Shown here: positions 7,067 to 16,089 of the stretch, in pieces
How the letters are laid out: the number at the start of each line of letters is the position of its first letter
Numbering within the stretch: position 1 is the first letter of the stretch
From: Halobacteriales archaeon
Lineage (GTDB): Archaea; Halobacteriota; Halobacteria; Halorutilales; JAHENH01
NCBI GenBank assembly: GCA_018609935.1
Contig: JAHENH010000168.1
Span: 1 to 16,993, forward strand
Length of the DNA: 16,993 nucleotides
Reading direction: 5' to 3'
Made by a program: the position numbers and the translations under genes
The notes under the pieces: generated by a model
Seen by the model: the letters and a program-made list of their open reading frames with translations, nothing else
Told to the model about the DNA's origin: nothing
The model's database searches: none

Positions 7067-7394
7067 TTAGATTAGTTTAGATATAATGCTAGTCGGTTTA
7101 TAATTCCTGTTTTTATATTCTTTACTTAGTATATACATAGCTATAATTGTTACTGTTGCTGGACTTGCAAATCTTTGTATTGCTCTAACTGAAGAGGCTC
7201 TTGTATATGGTTTTAATGTTGCTAATGATGTGGGTACACCTATGGCAGTTATGTCTGGTGAGATATATTCTGTAATAAATATTATTAATACAATAAGTAT
7301 AAGTATAAAAACTAACATCATTTCAAAGGTTACGGGAGATAATAGCATTTTTGATAGGTCTATAATAAGTAAAATTAAATTTTCTCATAATTAA
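7067..7394 (+). other. Strand-ambiguous open region, possible membrane-protein remnant
   Basis: Both strands are open. The minus strand has an ATG-started frame (7348-7067, 93 codons, start MLLSPVTFEMMLVF). The plus strand has a frame from about 7103 to the TAA at 7394 with no usable start codon. The plus product is the more protein-like: IAIIVTVAGLANLCIALTEE, then ALVYGFNVANDVG, then TPMAVMSGEIYSVINIIN, a hydrophobic sequence with conserved-looking Gly, Pro and acidic residues. The minus product has the Ser/Thr/Pro/Ala look common to antisense frames of membrane proteins. I favour a 5'-truncated plus-strand gene, but I do not recognise the family. Confidence 0.3.
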
Positions 7395-7464
7395 TTTGTT
7401 AGTATATAGGGTAATTATATTAATTTTATTGAGGTTTATGGATTCTTTTTGATATTTGTTTGTT

Positions 7465-7569
7465 TTAGAATGGGTCGCTGCAGTCCCTTATTAGTCCATG
7501 GTTTGGACAGATTAGCTTGCAGTGTCTTTGTTCTAGGTTTTTTTCACATATTGGACATATTCTTTTCAT
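7465..7569 (-). CDS. 34-residue zinc-ribbon microprotein (two CPxC-type knuckles)
   Basis: From ATG 7569 the minus strand encodes 34 residues and stops at 7465. The sequence shows C5-P-I-C8, C17, C21-P-N-H and C30 (pattern CPICEKNLEQRHCKLICPNH, then DCSD). Paired CPxC/CPxH knuckles are the hallmark of the very small zinc-finger proteins abundant in haloarchaea, and the stretch LEQRHCK...CPxHG...DCSD matches my memory of one such family. The product would be a cytoplasmic zinc-binding protein, possibly contacting RNA, DNA or a partner protein; no specific function is established here. It stands alone, pointing away from gltB. The plus-strand frame across the same bases is only a hydrophobic Phe/Leu-rich shadow. 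Confidence 0.65.
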   Translation of the reverse strand: MKRICPICEKNLEQRHCKLICPNHGLIRDCSDPF

Positions 7570-8002
7570 TGGTATTTTTAATTATTTTTTTGTTGTTTTG
7601 GGTAGTATTTAATTTTTGTTTTTTTGGTTTTTTGTTATTTTTTATACATAGTTGTTAATATTATAATTATTATAAAAATTAATTATTTTGTTATATTTGT
7701 TTTTTATTTGATAAAATTTTCATTATTTTAAAACAAATATTTGGTATTTTTGGGCAATAATTCATAAAAGTTGTATGCTAATCATTAACATGATGTTAAG
7801 ATATTAAATATATAATTTGAATATTATTTAATACTTAAAGAATAATAATTAATTTATATTAATATTAATCATTAAGGTTTAAAAATTACGAAAACTTTTA
7901 TTAAGTGTGTATGTTAATGTATAACAAAGATAGAAATGATGTTTACAAAAACAACTGAAAAACTTAATTTCTAAATTATATTTCGAATTAAAAGGATTAT
8001 AT
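7570..8002 (+). promoter_or_regulatory. Upstream region of gltBD with a 15-base palindrome
   Basis: No gene is seen in these 433 bases. TTAACATGATGTTAA at 7785-7799 is a perfect inverted repeat (7-base arms, one central base), about 205 bases before gltB. Beside it, CTAATCATTA at 7779-7788 recurs at 15711-15720 upstream of glnA. TAAATTATA-type sequence around 7970-7980 may be the TATA box. AGGA at 7993-7996 with a six-base spacer is a weak ribosome binding site for the ATG at 8003. Nitrogen-dependent control of this promoter is expected from the genes served, but the regulator is unknown. Confidence 0.35.
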
Positions 8003-11000
8003 ATGATACATAAAAACCAAGAGAAACCAATAGAAATGAAAAAGTCGGACCAATCTTCTAATTGTGGTGTAGGGGTACTTATAAATCTATCAAACGAAAA
8101 ATCTCATGACTTAATAGAAGAAGGCTTAGAAGTACTTGAAAATTTAGACCATAGAGGAGCAAGAGGTGCAGAAGAGAAAACAGGTGATGGAGCTGGTATA
8201 CTAATACAAAAACCACATAAATTCTTCCAAAGTAAAATACCAAAAATACAAGACCTTGATTTTGATTCATATGGAGTAGGACAGGTATTTTTCCCGGATG
8301 AAAAACAACAACAAATAAAAGACCTAATTGAAAAGATAGCAAATGAAAAACAAATAGATATAATAACATGGAGAAACGTTCCAACAGATAATTCAGATCT
8401 TGGTAAAACAGCCCTAGAGAGTGAACCAAATGTAAAGCAATTTTTTGTGAAACCCCAAAAAGACCTTACACCAGAAAAACTTGATAAAAAACTCTATGTT
8501 TTAAGAAAAGCTATAGAAAATAAAATAGAAGAAAACCATTCTTTTCTTCGTTTCTATATATGTTCTCTGGACAGAAGAAAAATAGTATATAAGGGTTTAT
8601 TAACAAATTTCCAAGTTAGAAAATATTATCCCGATCTCTCGAATGAAAAATTTAAATCAGCAATTGTTCTGGTACATTCAAGATTCTCAACAAATACACT
8701 TGGGGCTTGGGAACTAGCACATCCCTATAGAGGTATAATTCACAACGGGGAAGTTAACACACTAAGAGGAAATCTAAACTGGATGGATGCGAGAGAATCA
8801 GATCTTGAAAGTGAAATCTTCAAAGATGAAATAGAAGACATAAAACCAGTAACAAAAGAAGACCAAAGTGATACAGCTATATTAGATAATATATTAGAGT
8901 TATTAGTTGAAGGAGGTAAGGAACCTGAACACGCGTTAAGAATGTTGATACCGGAGCCATGGGAAAAAAACCAAAATATGAACGAAATGAGAAGGGACTG
9001 GTATGACTACCATTCAAGTATCTTAGAGCCATGGGACGGTCCACTATTAGTAACTTATACTGATGGATCAAAAGTTGCTGCAATCCTTGATAGAAATGGA
9101 TTTCGGCCATGTAGATACTATGTAACAAAAGATGAAAAACTGGTGATGGCAAGTGAAACCGGAGTTCTAGAAGAGGATCCAAATAATATAAAACTAAAAG
9201 AAAGACTCCAACCTGGACAGATGTTCTTAGCTGACCCTGAAAAAGGAAGAATAATTCCTGATGAAGAAGTATTTGATTATCTAACAGATGAAAAATATAA
9301 AAAATGGTTAAAAGAAAACAGAGTAAAATTAAAAGATCTGAAAAATCCTCAAACTGAAAAAGTAAAACAACCAACAAAAGAAAACCTAAAAAACCAACAG
9401 GTAGCATTCGGATATACGTTAGAACATATTCGAAGACTGATAAAACCTATGTCTGAAGACTCAAAGGATCCTGTAGGAGCAATGGGAAACGACACACCTC
9501 CATCAGTACTATCTGATAGAAATAAAACTCTATTTACATACTTTAAACAGCATTTTGCCCAAGTTACCAACCCGCCTTTGGACTATATTAGAGAAGAAAT
9601 TGTTACTTCTCTTGAAAGTAAAATAGGAAAACAAGAAAACATATTAAAAGAAACTCCAGAACATTGTAGACAACTATCTTTAGAATCACCTATTCTTACA
9701 AATAATGAAATAGAAACTATAAAACAGATAGACAAAAATGGAATAAAATCATACACTGTTGATATAACATATAAAGAAGAAAAAACATTAGAAAAAGCTA
9801 TAGAAGAAATAAGAAAAGAAACTGTAAATGCTATAGAACAAGGATATGAAATAATTGTATTATCAGATAGAAACATATCAAACAACAAAGTTCCAATACC
9901 TAGTTTACTTGCTATATCAGGGGTTCACCACCACCTTATAAGAAATGGACTTAGAACAGATGCAGGATTGGTTCTAGAATCTGGACAACCGTGTGCAGTC
10001 CATCATTTCTGTACATTAATAGGATATGGCGCTGAAGCAATCAATCCATATCTAGCATATGATAGCATCATGGATATGGTAGATAACGGGGATATAGAGG
10101 TGGATAATATAAAGGAAGCAAAATCTAGATATATTCACGCAATTGAGGATGGAATATTAAAAGTAATGTCAAAGATGGGTATATCCACCCTTGAAAGCTA
10201 CAAAGGTGCTCAAATATTTGAAGCATTAGGGCTGGACTCCGACTTTGTAGAAGATTATTTTTATGGAACCACAACAAAAACTGAAGGTATAGATATAGAA
10301 GATATAGAAAGAGATCTATTAGAAAGACATAGTAATGCATTCAAAAAACAAAAGATAAATGGTAATTTAGACCTAGACCAGGGAGGTGAACTTTATTGGA
10401 GAAGAGAGGGGGAATTCCATCAATGGAACCCACATACAATAGGACTTCTACAAAAAGCTGTAAAAATTGATAGCTATCAAATATATAAAGATTTTGCAGA
10501 AAATATAAACCAACAAGAGGAAAGGCTTCAAACAATTAGAGGTTTACTTGACTTTGATATAGATCAACAACAATCTATACCTTTAGATGAAGTGGAACCT
10601 CCAGAAAAAATATTTGAAAGATTTTTCACAGCTTCAATGTCATTTGGATCCCTAAGTAAAGAAGCCCATGAAACATTAGCTGAAGCGATGAACGAAATTG
10701 GGGGTAAAGCTGGATCTGGTGAAGGGGGAGAACCCAAAGAACGATTCAACACAAAAAAAGAATGTAAAAATAAACAAGTTGCAAGCGGTCGTTTTGGAGT
10801 AACTAATAACTATCTTAGTAATGCTAATCATTTAGAAATAAAAATGGCTCAGGGATCTAAGCCTGGAGAAGGAGGTGATTTACCAGGTGAAAAAGTAAGT
10901 GAGACAATTGCGAAAGTAAGATGTACAACCCCTGGTGTAAGATTAATATCTCCACCCCCTCACCATGATATATATTCAATTGAAGATCTAGCCCAACTGA

Positions 11001-12517
11001 TACATGACCTAAAGTGTTCTAATACAGAAGCTGATATACACGTTAAATTAGTTTCAGAATCTGGTATTGGAACTATAGCTGCTGGAGTCTCAAAGGCAAA
11101 AGCAGATGCATTATTGATAAGTGGACAGTCTGGAGGTACTGGAGCCTCACCCAAGACCTCAATAAAGTCTGCAGGTCTTCCTTGGGAACTAGGTCTTACA
11201 GAGGCTAATCAAGTATTATTAGAAAATAATCTCAGATCTAGGATACGATTAAGAGTTGATGGGGGATTAAAAACAGGTAGAGATATAGCAATAGCTGCTC
11301 TTTTAGGGGCGGAAGAATATGGTTTCGGTACTGCTGCACTTATATGTGTTGGGTGTATTATGCTACGGAAATGTCACTGTAATACTTGTTCTGTAGGGGT
11401 AGCTACACAAGATCCTGAACTAAGGGAAAAATTCCCAGGTAAATCAGATCATGTAGTCAACTATATGCGTTTTCTTGCTCAGGAAGTTAGGGAGATAATG
11501 GCAAAATTAGGTTTTAGGACTATGGATGAAATGATAGGTAGGACAGATAAATTAGTCCAAAAAGATATAGAACATAAGAAAGCAAAAAAAGTGGATCTTT
11601 CTGAGATACTCTATAAACCTGATTCTGATGACGATCGTGTAAAAAATCAAGAACAAAATCATAAACTAAATCAAAAAATAGATTATGATTTAATAGAAAA
11701 AGTAAGACCAGCTTTAGATAGGGAGAATCCAGTTGAAATTGATATGGAGATAACAAATAGAAACAGAACATTTGGTACAATTGTAAGCTCTAAAATAGCA
11801 GAAAAATATGGAGAAGATGGTCTATCAGATGATACTATATACATAAATCTTAAAGGATCAGGAGGACAGAGTTTTGGTGCATTCTTAGCACCTGGTATAA
11901 CTCTAAATCTAGACGGTGATACAAATGACTACACAGGAAAAGGACTTTCAGGTGGTAAAATAATTGTAAAAACACCAGAAAGTGCTGGATATACAGCTGA
12001 TAATAATATAGTAATAGGTAATGTAGCTCTGTATGGAGCTACAGATGGTGAAGCCTACTTTAATGGTAACGCCGGAGAAAGATTTGCGGTTAGAAATTCT
12101 GGAGCCAAAGCAGTTGTAGAAGGTGTGGGAGATCATGGATGTGAATATATGACTGGTGGAATAGTTGTAGTGTTGGGGGAGACAGGTAAAAACTTTGGTG
12201 CAGGAATGAGTGGTGGAGAAGCATATATTTATGATGAGAATGACGATTTTGAAAAAAATCTAAATAAAGATATGGTACAGATACAAAACTTAAAAAAGAG
12301 AGATATAAAAGTTGTAAAACGAATGGTGGAAAACCATTATAGATACACAGATAGTAAAAAAGCAGAGAAAATACTTGATAATTGGGATCCAGACAAGTTT
12401 GTGAAAGTAATGCCTAACGCATATAAAGAAGTTGTGGAAAAACATCTAAAACAAGGAGAAGATATACGAGATTCACCGCCTCCATCACCTCAATATGCAA
12501 CCGATGGTGGTAAGTAA
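8003..12517 (+). CDS. gltB: Glutamate synthase large subunit
   Basis: This 1504-residue cytoplasmic enzyme, with GltD, converts glutamine plus 2-oxoglutarate to two glutamates. The N-terminal class II glutamine amidotransferase domain (about residues 21-430) starts at the catalytic Cys21 (NCGVGVL). The 20 residues before it are the propeptide that is normally removed, which supports the ATG at 8003. A central linker domain follows, then the FMN/synthase domain (about 860-1240) with SFGSLSKEAHETLAEAMN, GEGGEPKERF, SGQSGGTGASPKTSIKSAG and RLRVDGGLKTGRDIA. The 3Fe-4S cysteines are Cys1118, Cys1124 and Cys1129 in CIMLRKCHCNTC. The C-terminal beta-helix (about 1270-1500) has repeated Gly motifs such as GGQSFGAFL and GLSGGKI. 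The length is normal for the bacterial-type alpha subunit, and there is no frameshift across 4.5 kb despite many A runs. The gene overlaps gltD by one base (TAATG), so the two are co-transcribed and translationally coupled. Confidence 0.97.
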   Translation: MIHKNQEKPIEMKKSDQSSNCGVGVLINLSNEKSHDLIEEGLEVLENLDHRGARGAEEKTGDGAGILIQKPHKFFQSKIPKIQDLDFDSYGVGQVFFPDEKQQQIKDLIEKIANEKQIDIITWRNVPTDNSDLGKTALESEPNVKQFFVKPQKDLTPEKLDKKLYVLRKAIENKIEENHSFLRFYICSLDRRKIVYKGLLTNFQVRKYYPDLSNEKFKSAIVLVHSRFSTNTLGAWELAHPYRGIIHNGEVNTLRGNLNWMDARESDLESEIFKDEIEDIKPVTKEDQSDTAILDNILELLVEGGKEPEHALRMLIPEPWEKNQNMNEMRRDWYDYHSSILEPWDGPLLVTYTDGSKVAAILDRNGFRPCRYYVTKDEKLVMASETGVLEEDPNNIKLKERLQPGQMFLADPEKGRIIPDEEVFDYLTDEKYKKWLKENRVKLKDLKNPQTEKVKQPTKENLKNQQVAFGYTLEHIRRLIKPMSEDSKDPVGAMGNDTPPSVLSDRNKTLFTYFKQHFAQVTNPPLDYIREEIVTSLESKIGKQENILKETPEHCRQLSLESPILTNNEIETIKQIDKNGIKSYTVDITYKEEKTLEKAIEEIRKETVNAIEQGYEIIVLSDRNISNNKVPIPSLLAISGVHHHLIRNGLRTDAGLVLESGQPCAVHHFCTLIGYGAEAINPYLAYDSIMDMVDNGDIEVDNIKEAKSRYIHAIEDGILKVMSKMGISTLESYKGAQIFEALGLDSDFVEDYFYGTTTKTEGIDIEDIERDLLERHSNAFKKQKINGNLDLDQGGELYWRREGEFHQWNPHTIGLLQKAVKIDSYQIYKDFAENINQQEERLQTIRGLLDFDIDQQQSIPLDEVEPPEKIFERFFTASMSFGSLSKEAHETLAEAMNEIGGKAGSGEGGEPKERFNTKKECKNKQVASGRFGVTNNYLSNANHLEIKMAQGSKPGEGGDLPGEKVSETIAKVRCTTPGVRLISPPPHHDIYSIEDLAQLIHDLKCSNTEADIHVKLVSESGIGTIAAGVSKAKADALLISGQSGGTGASPKTSIKSAGLPWELGLTEANQVLLENNLRSRIRLRVDGGLKTGRDIAIAALLGAEEYGFGTAALICVGCIMLRKCHCNTCSVGVATQDPELREKFPGKSDHVVNYMRFLAQEVREIMAKLGFRTMDEMIGRTDKLVQKDIEHKKAKKVDLSEILYKPDSDDDRVKNQEQNHKLNQKIDYDLIEKVRPALDRENPVEIDMEITNRNRTFGTIVSSKIAEKYGEDGLSDDTIYINLKGSGGQSFGAFLAPGITLNLDGDTNDYTGKGLSGGKIIVKTPESAGYTADNNIVIGNVALYGATDGEAYFNGNAGERFAVRNSGAKAVVEGVGDHGCEYMTGGIVVVLGETGKNFGAGMSGGEAYIYDENDDFEKNLNKDMVQIQNLKKRDIKVVKRMVENHYRYTDSKKAEKILDNWDPDKFVKVMPNAYKEVVEKHLKQGEDIRDSPPPSPQYATDGGK

Positions 12518-14022
12518 TGGGAAATGAAAACCATCCAGATGGTTACAGAAAACATCGTAGAAAACCTATAGGTAAGAGAGATCCAATTGAAAGAAGTAAA
12601 GACAATGAAGAGATATGGTCTCCAAATTGGAGTGAAGAGAATCTTAAAAATCAAGGAGAAAGATGTATGGATTGTGGGGTGCCTACATGTATTGGTGGAT
12701 GTCCGATAGGAAATATAATACCTGATTGGAACGATCTTGTTTATAGAAATAATTGGAAAACAGCCCTCGAGGAACTACATGCAACAAATAATTTTCCAGA
12801 ATTTACAGGATATACATGTCCTGCACCATGCGAAGATGCCTGTGTGTTAAAATATAATGATGACCCTGTATCTATAAAAAGTATAGAAAGAGCTATAGTA
12901 GATAAAGGATGGGAAGAAGGATGGATAAAACCAGAACCACCGGGCACACGTACTGAATATAAAGTAGCAATTGTTGGTAGTGGTCCAGCAGGACTTGCTG
13001 CAGCACAACAACTTAATAGGGTAGGACACAACATTACTGTTTATGAAAAAGATGATGAGATAGGCGGTCTTATGACCTATGGAATACCTGAATTTAAGTT
13101 TTCCAAAAAGAAAGTTAAGAGGAGAATAGATCAACTTAAAAAAGAAGGAATAAACTTTGAAAAAAATACTGAAATAGGAAATGATGTATCTTCAAATATA
13201 TTAATAGATGAATATGATGCATCCTGTATTGCTATTGGATCCCAAAAACATGTAATACCACCAATTGAAGGAATAGAAAAAGATGGAATACATCTGGCAA
13301 TGGACTATCTAACACAGGAAAATAAAAGACAGCTTGGAAACAAAATAGGTTCGGAAACAATATCAGCAAAAGATAACGATGTTGTTGTACTTGGCGGGGG
13401 AGATACTGGCTCTGACTGTGTTGCTACAGCCCATAGACAAGGAGCTAATCAAGTAGTACAGATAGAAATAAACATAAAACCTCCAAATGAAAGACCTAAC
13501 GATAATCCTTGGCCAGAACAACCTCAAAAATATAAGAAAACATATGCTCAACGAGAGGGGGGTAAAGAAGAATATGCTATAGACACTAAAGAATTTCTAG
13601 ATAAAAATCAAGACGGACATGTAGATTCCCTATTAGCTGATAGAGTTGAATGGAAATACGATGAAGAAGGTAATAGAATAGACAAAAAAGTATTAGTTAA
13701 TGATATAGAAATATCTGCTGATCTAGTTTTAATAGCTGTAGGATTTTCAGGTCCAGAAATTGATCCGTTTAATGAACTTGGACTTGAAACCTCTGAACTA
13801 GGTACAATAAAAACAGATGAAAAAATGATGACAAATGTAGATGGGGTTTTTGCAGCTGGAGATGCAAATAAAGGACCATCTCTTGTAGTATGGGCTATTG
13901 GAGAGGGAAGAGATGTAGCTAAAAACATAGATAAATATCTTACTGGAAGATCTGACCTTCCAAGCAGTATTGATACATATAACAGTACTTTGTATGACCT
14001 AAAAGGAAAAATAAAAAGATAA
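12517..14022 (+). CDS. gltD: Glutamate synthase small subunit
   Basis: This 501-residue partner of GltB feeds electrons from NAD(P)H through FAD and two 4Fe-4S clusters to the FMN of the large subunit. The N-terminal cluster region has CMDCGVPTCIGGC (Cys50, Cys53, Cys58, Cys62) and later CPAPCEDAC. The FAD site is GSGPAGLAAA (Gly154 onward) followed by the acidic strand end TVYEKDDEIGGLMTYGIPEF. The NAD(P) site is VVVLGGGDTGSDCVATAHRQ (Gly293 onward). The last FAD contact is GVFAAGDANKGPSLVVWAIG. Length and order match the usual beta subunit. The ATG shares its first base with the gltB stop, and a Gly/Gly (GGTGGT) run at the end of gltB may act as ribosome site. Related homologues also act in dihydropyrimidine or anaerobic reductases, but the gltB overlap settles the role. 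Confidence 0.97.
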   Translation: MGNENHPDGYRKHRRKPIGKRDPIERSKDNEEIWSPNWSEENLKNQGERCMDCGVPTCIGGCPIGNIIPDWNDLVYRNNWKTALEELHATNNFPEFTGYTCPAPCEDACVLKYNDDPVSIKSIERAIVDKGWEEGWIKPEPPGTRTEYKVAIVGSGPAGLAAAQQLNRVGHNITVYEKDDEIGGLMTYGIPEFKFSKKKVKRRIDQLKKEGINFEKNTEIGNDVSSNILIDEYDASCIAIGSQKHVIPPIEGIEKDGIHLAMDYLTQENKRQLGNKIGSETISAKDNDVVVLGGGDTGSDCVATAHRQGANQVVQIEINIKPPNERPNDNPWPEQPQKYKKTYAQREGGKEEYAIDTKEFLDKNQDGHVDSLLADRVEWKYDEEGNRIDKKVLVNDIEISADLVLIAVGFSGPEIDPFNELGLETSELGTIKTDEKMMTNVDGVFAAGDANKGPSLVVWAIGEGRDVAKNIDKYLTGRSDLPSSIDTYNSTLYDLKGKIKR

Positions 14023-14194
14023 ATAATTTTGATTAGTAAATTAACTTTTTGATTTATTAAATTTTCACTTTATTTAATTCTTAACTGGGTTGATAAATAA
14101 GAATATAAATTTTAAAATATATAAATATATTATATTAGGAATAATTGATTTGAAATAATAATTATATTTTAAGATATGTTTAAAAATTTTTAGA

Positions 14195-14213
14195 ATAACT
14201 GTTTTAGAGTTAT
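14195..14213. terminator. Weak hairpin between convergent gltD and glnA
   Basis: ATAACT and AGTTAT pair across a seven-base loop in the 268-base gap between the converging genes, with T-rich sequence on both sides. Archaeal termination relies mainly on T runs, so this is only a candidate. No gene is seen in the gap. Confidence 0.2.
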
Positions 14214-14290
14214 ATTATAAATATTAAAAATCCATATATACTTATTAAGTTAGAATTTTTTAGATTTTTATGATGTATTCAGACTTTATT

Positions 14291-15619
14291 TTAGTATGTG
14301 TTTAGGTATTCGTCGAGTTCCCATTGACTTACTTGTGCTTTGTATCTTTGGTATTCTTGGTTTTTAGCTTCTATGAATTTATCTGCGATATGATCACCTA
14401 AAGCGTCTAATATCACTTTGTCTTTTTCTAGTGCTGTTATTGCATCTGATAGGTTTCCTGGTAGTGTTTTTATTCCGTAGTCTTTTCTTTTTTCTTCTGT
14501 AAATTCGTATATGTTTTCTCTGATCGGATCAGGTGCTTCTAGACCTTTTTTGATACCGTCTAATCCTGCTTTTAGTATTGTTGCTAGTGCTAGATAAGGA
14601 TTACATGAGGGATCTGGAGATCTAAGTTCTATTCTTGTACTTTCAGGTGCTCTCGCTGCTGGTTTTCTTATAAGTGCGGATCTGTTGACGTCACTCCATG
14701 CTATATATACTGGGGCTTCATATCCGGGTATTAACCTTTTATATGAGTTTACAGTTGGGTTACATATTGCTGTTATTGCTGGTGCATGCTCTAGAAGTCC
14801 TGCTAGGAATGAATCTGCTGTATTTGATAGGTTGAATTCATTGTTTGGGTTATGAAAGGCGTTTTTCCCGTCTTCAAATAGGGATACATGTGTATGCATT
14901 CCACTTCCATTTATTCCAGATATAGGTTTTGGCATAAATGTTGCGTGTAGATCGTTTACTTCTGCTACGGCTCTTACTACAGATCTAAATGTTGCAATAT
15001 TATCCGCTGTTGTTATTCCATCTGCATATTTGAAGTCTATTTCGTGTTGTCCCTGTGCTACTTCATGGTGGCTTGCTTCTACTTCAAAGTTCATTCTTTC
15101 GAGTGTGTATATTATATCTCTTCTTAGGTCGCTTGCTAGGTCTTTCGGTGCCAGATCGAAATAACCTCCTGAGTCATGTGTTTCTAGTGTGGGTTCTCCG
15201 TCTTGTTTTTCAAATACGAAGAATTCTGGTTCTGGTCCTGCATACATATCATATCCCATGTCTTTTGCTTCATTTATTACACTTTTTAGTATGTATCTTG
15301 GGTCTCCTTCAAATGGCTGTCCATCTGTGTTTGTTACATCTGCTATTAGTCTTGCTGTTTTTGTTCCTGCTTTCTCTCTCCATGGCATTATAGCAAATGT
15401 GTCGGGATCTGGATCCAATCTCATATCACTTTCTTGTATTCTTACAAATCCTTCTATGGATGATCCATCAAACCAAATTCCTTCGTCGAATGCTTTTTTT
15501 GCCTGTTTTGCTGGTATAGAAACGTTTTTTACTATACCTAATATGTCTGTAAATTGTAGTCTAAGAAAGTCTACCTCTTCTTCTTCTATTTCATCTAGGA
15601 CCTCTTTTTCTGTCGCCAT
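14291..15619 (-). CDS. glnA: Glutamine synthetase, type I (alpha subgroup)
   Basis: This 442-residue cytoplasmic enzyme makes glutamine from glutamate, ammonium and ATP and acts as a dodecamer. The ATG at 15619 ([10 protein letters not shown]) is chosen over a TTG seven codons upstream because it matches the usual N-terminus and lies about 34 bases from a TATA-like box. Family motifs in order are: beta-grasp [10 protein letters not shown]; metal site [25 protein letters not shown]/ammonia region [10 protein letters not shown]; Glu flap [17 protein letters not shown]; and arginine site [18 protein letters not shown]. The C-terminal part has [13 protein letters not shown] and no bacterial-type adenylylation Tyr motif, as expected of the GSI-alpha group. 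That group is controlled by feedback or by protein partners such as P-II, and a P-II sequence lies about 1.1 kb upstream. It converges with gltBD, so GS and GOGAT genes sit together but have separate promoters. Confidence 0.97.
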   Translation of the reverse strand: MATEKEVLDEIEEEEVDFLRLQFTDILGIVKNVSIPAKQAKKAFDEGIWFDGSSIEGFVRIQESDMRLDPDPDTFAIMPWREKAGTKTARLIADVTNTDGQPFEGDPRYILKSVINEAKDMGYDMYAGPEPEFFVFEKQDGEPTLETHDSGGYFDLAPKDLASDLRRDIIYTLERMNFEVEASHHEVAQGQHEIDFKYADGITTADNIATFRSVVRAVAEVNDLHATFMPKPISGINGSGMHTHVSLFEDGKNAFHNPNNEFNLSNTADSFLAGLLEHAPAITAICNPTVNSYKRLIPGYEAPVYIAWSDVNRSALIRKPAARAPESTRIELRSPDPSCNPYLALATILKAGLDGIKKGLEAPDPIRENIYEFTEEKRKDYGIKTLPGNLSDAITALEKDKVILDALGDHIADKFIEAKNQEYQRYKAQVSQWELDEYLNTY

Positions 15620-16020
15620 TTTGTACAGTTCAAAAAACAATAGATATTAATTTAAAATTTTTGATTTATTCCGATCTAATTGGATTTTTATTTGAAATAT
15701 CTACTATATACTAATCATTATTATGTATAATAAATAATTATAGTTTACAATATAAAATTTTAGACTTTCGTTTTTTTGTTTTTTATAATTCATTGGAAAT
15801 TTGTCCTATAATAATATATTTTTTTGAGTAAATATATATCTTCATAGTTTATAATTAAATATAAATTGGACAAATTTTTTGTATATGGCATAAAATTTAT
15901 AAAAATAAATAATAAATTTTTTATATAATTAGATTTCTTGTATACTTAGTAAAAAATATTAAAATATTCAAAAATAATATTCTGTTAAGATAGAAAAACA
16001 GATATAAAATTAGGATGTTA
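15620..16020 (-). promoter_or_regulatory. glnA promoter and divergent upstream region
   Basis: No gene is seen here. ATTTTAAATT on the minus strand (15649-15658) is placed as a TATA box for glnA with a short leader. Farther out, CTAATCATTA (15711-15720) repeats a 10-mer found upstream of gltB. AAATTTGTCC (15797-15806) is the exact reverse complement of GGACAAATTT (15868-15877); these two sites 61 bases apart could bind a dimeric regulator. The remainder is uniform A/T sequence. Confidence 0.35.
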
Positions 16021-16089
16021 GATTTGGTTATTTTACAATTTGAGACAATAGCTGGGTATAAATGTGATATATGTGTTGGTGGGAACGTA

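Noticed and set aside
7449..7658. Plus-strand 69-codon Phe/Leu-rich frame
   Set aside because: Low-complexity hydrophobic composition from T-rich DNA, and antisense to the convincing zinc-ribbon microprotein.
6507..8002. tRNA or other structured RNA genes in the gene-poor stretch
   Set aside because: I found no T-loop or acceptor-stem pattern; only short AT hairpins.
8079..9407. Long minus-strand frames inside gltB
   Set aside because: They lie opposite a well-supported gene and have the Leu/Phe/His-rich composition of shadows.
15055..15650. Plus-strand frames opposite glnA
   Set aside because: glnA is unmistakable on the other strand; these have no motifs.
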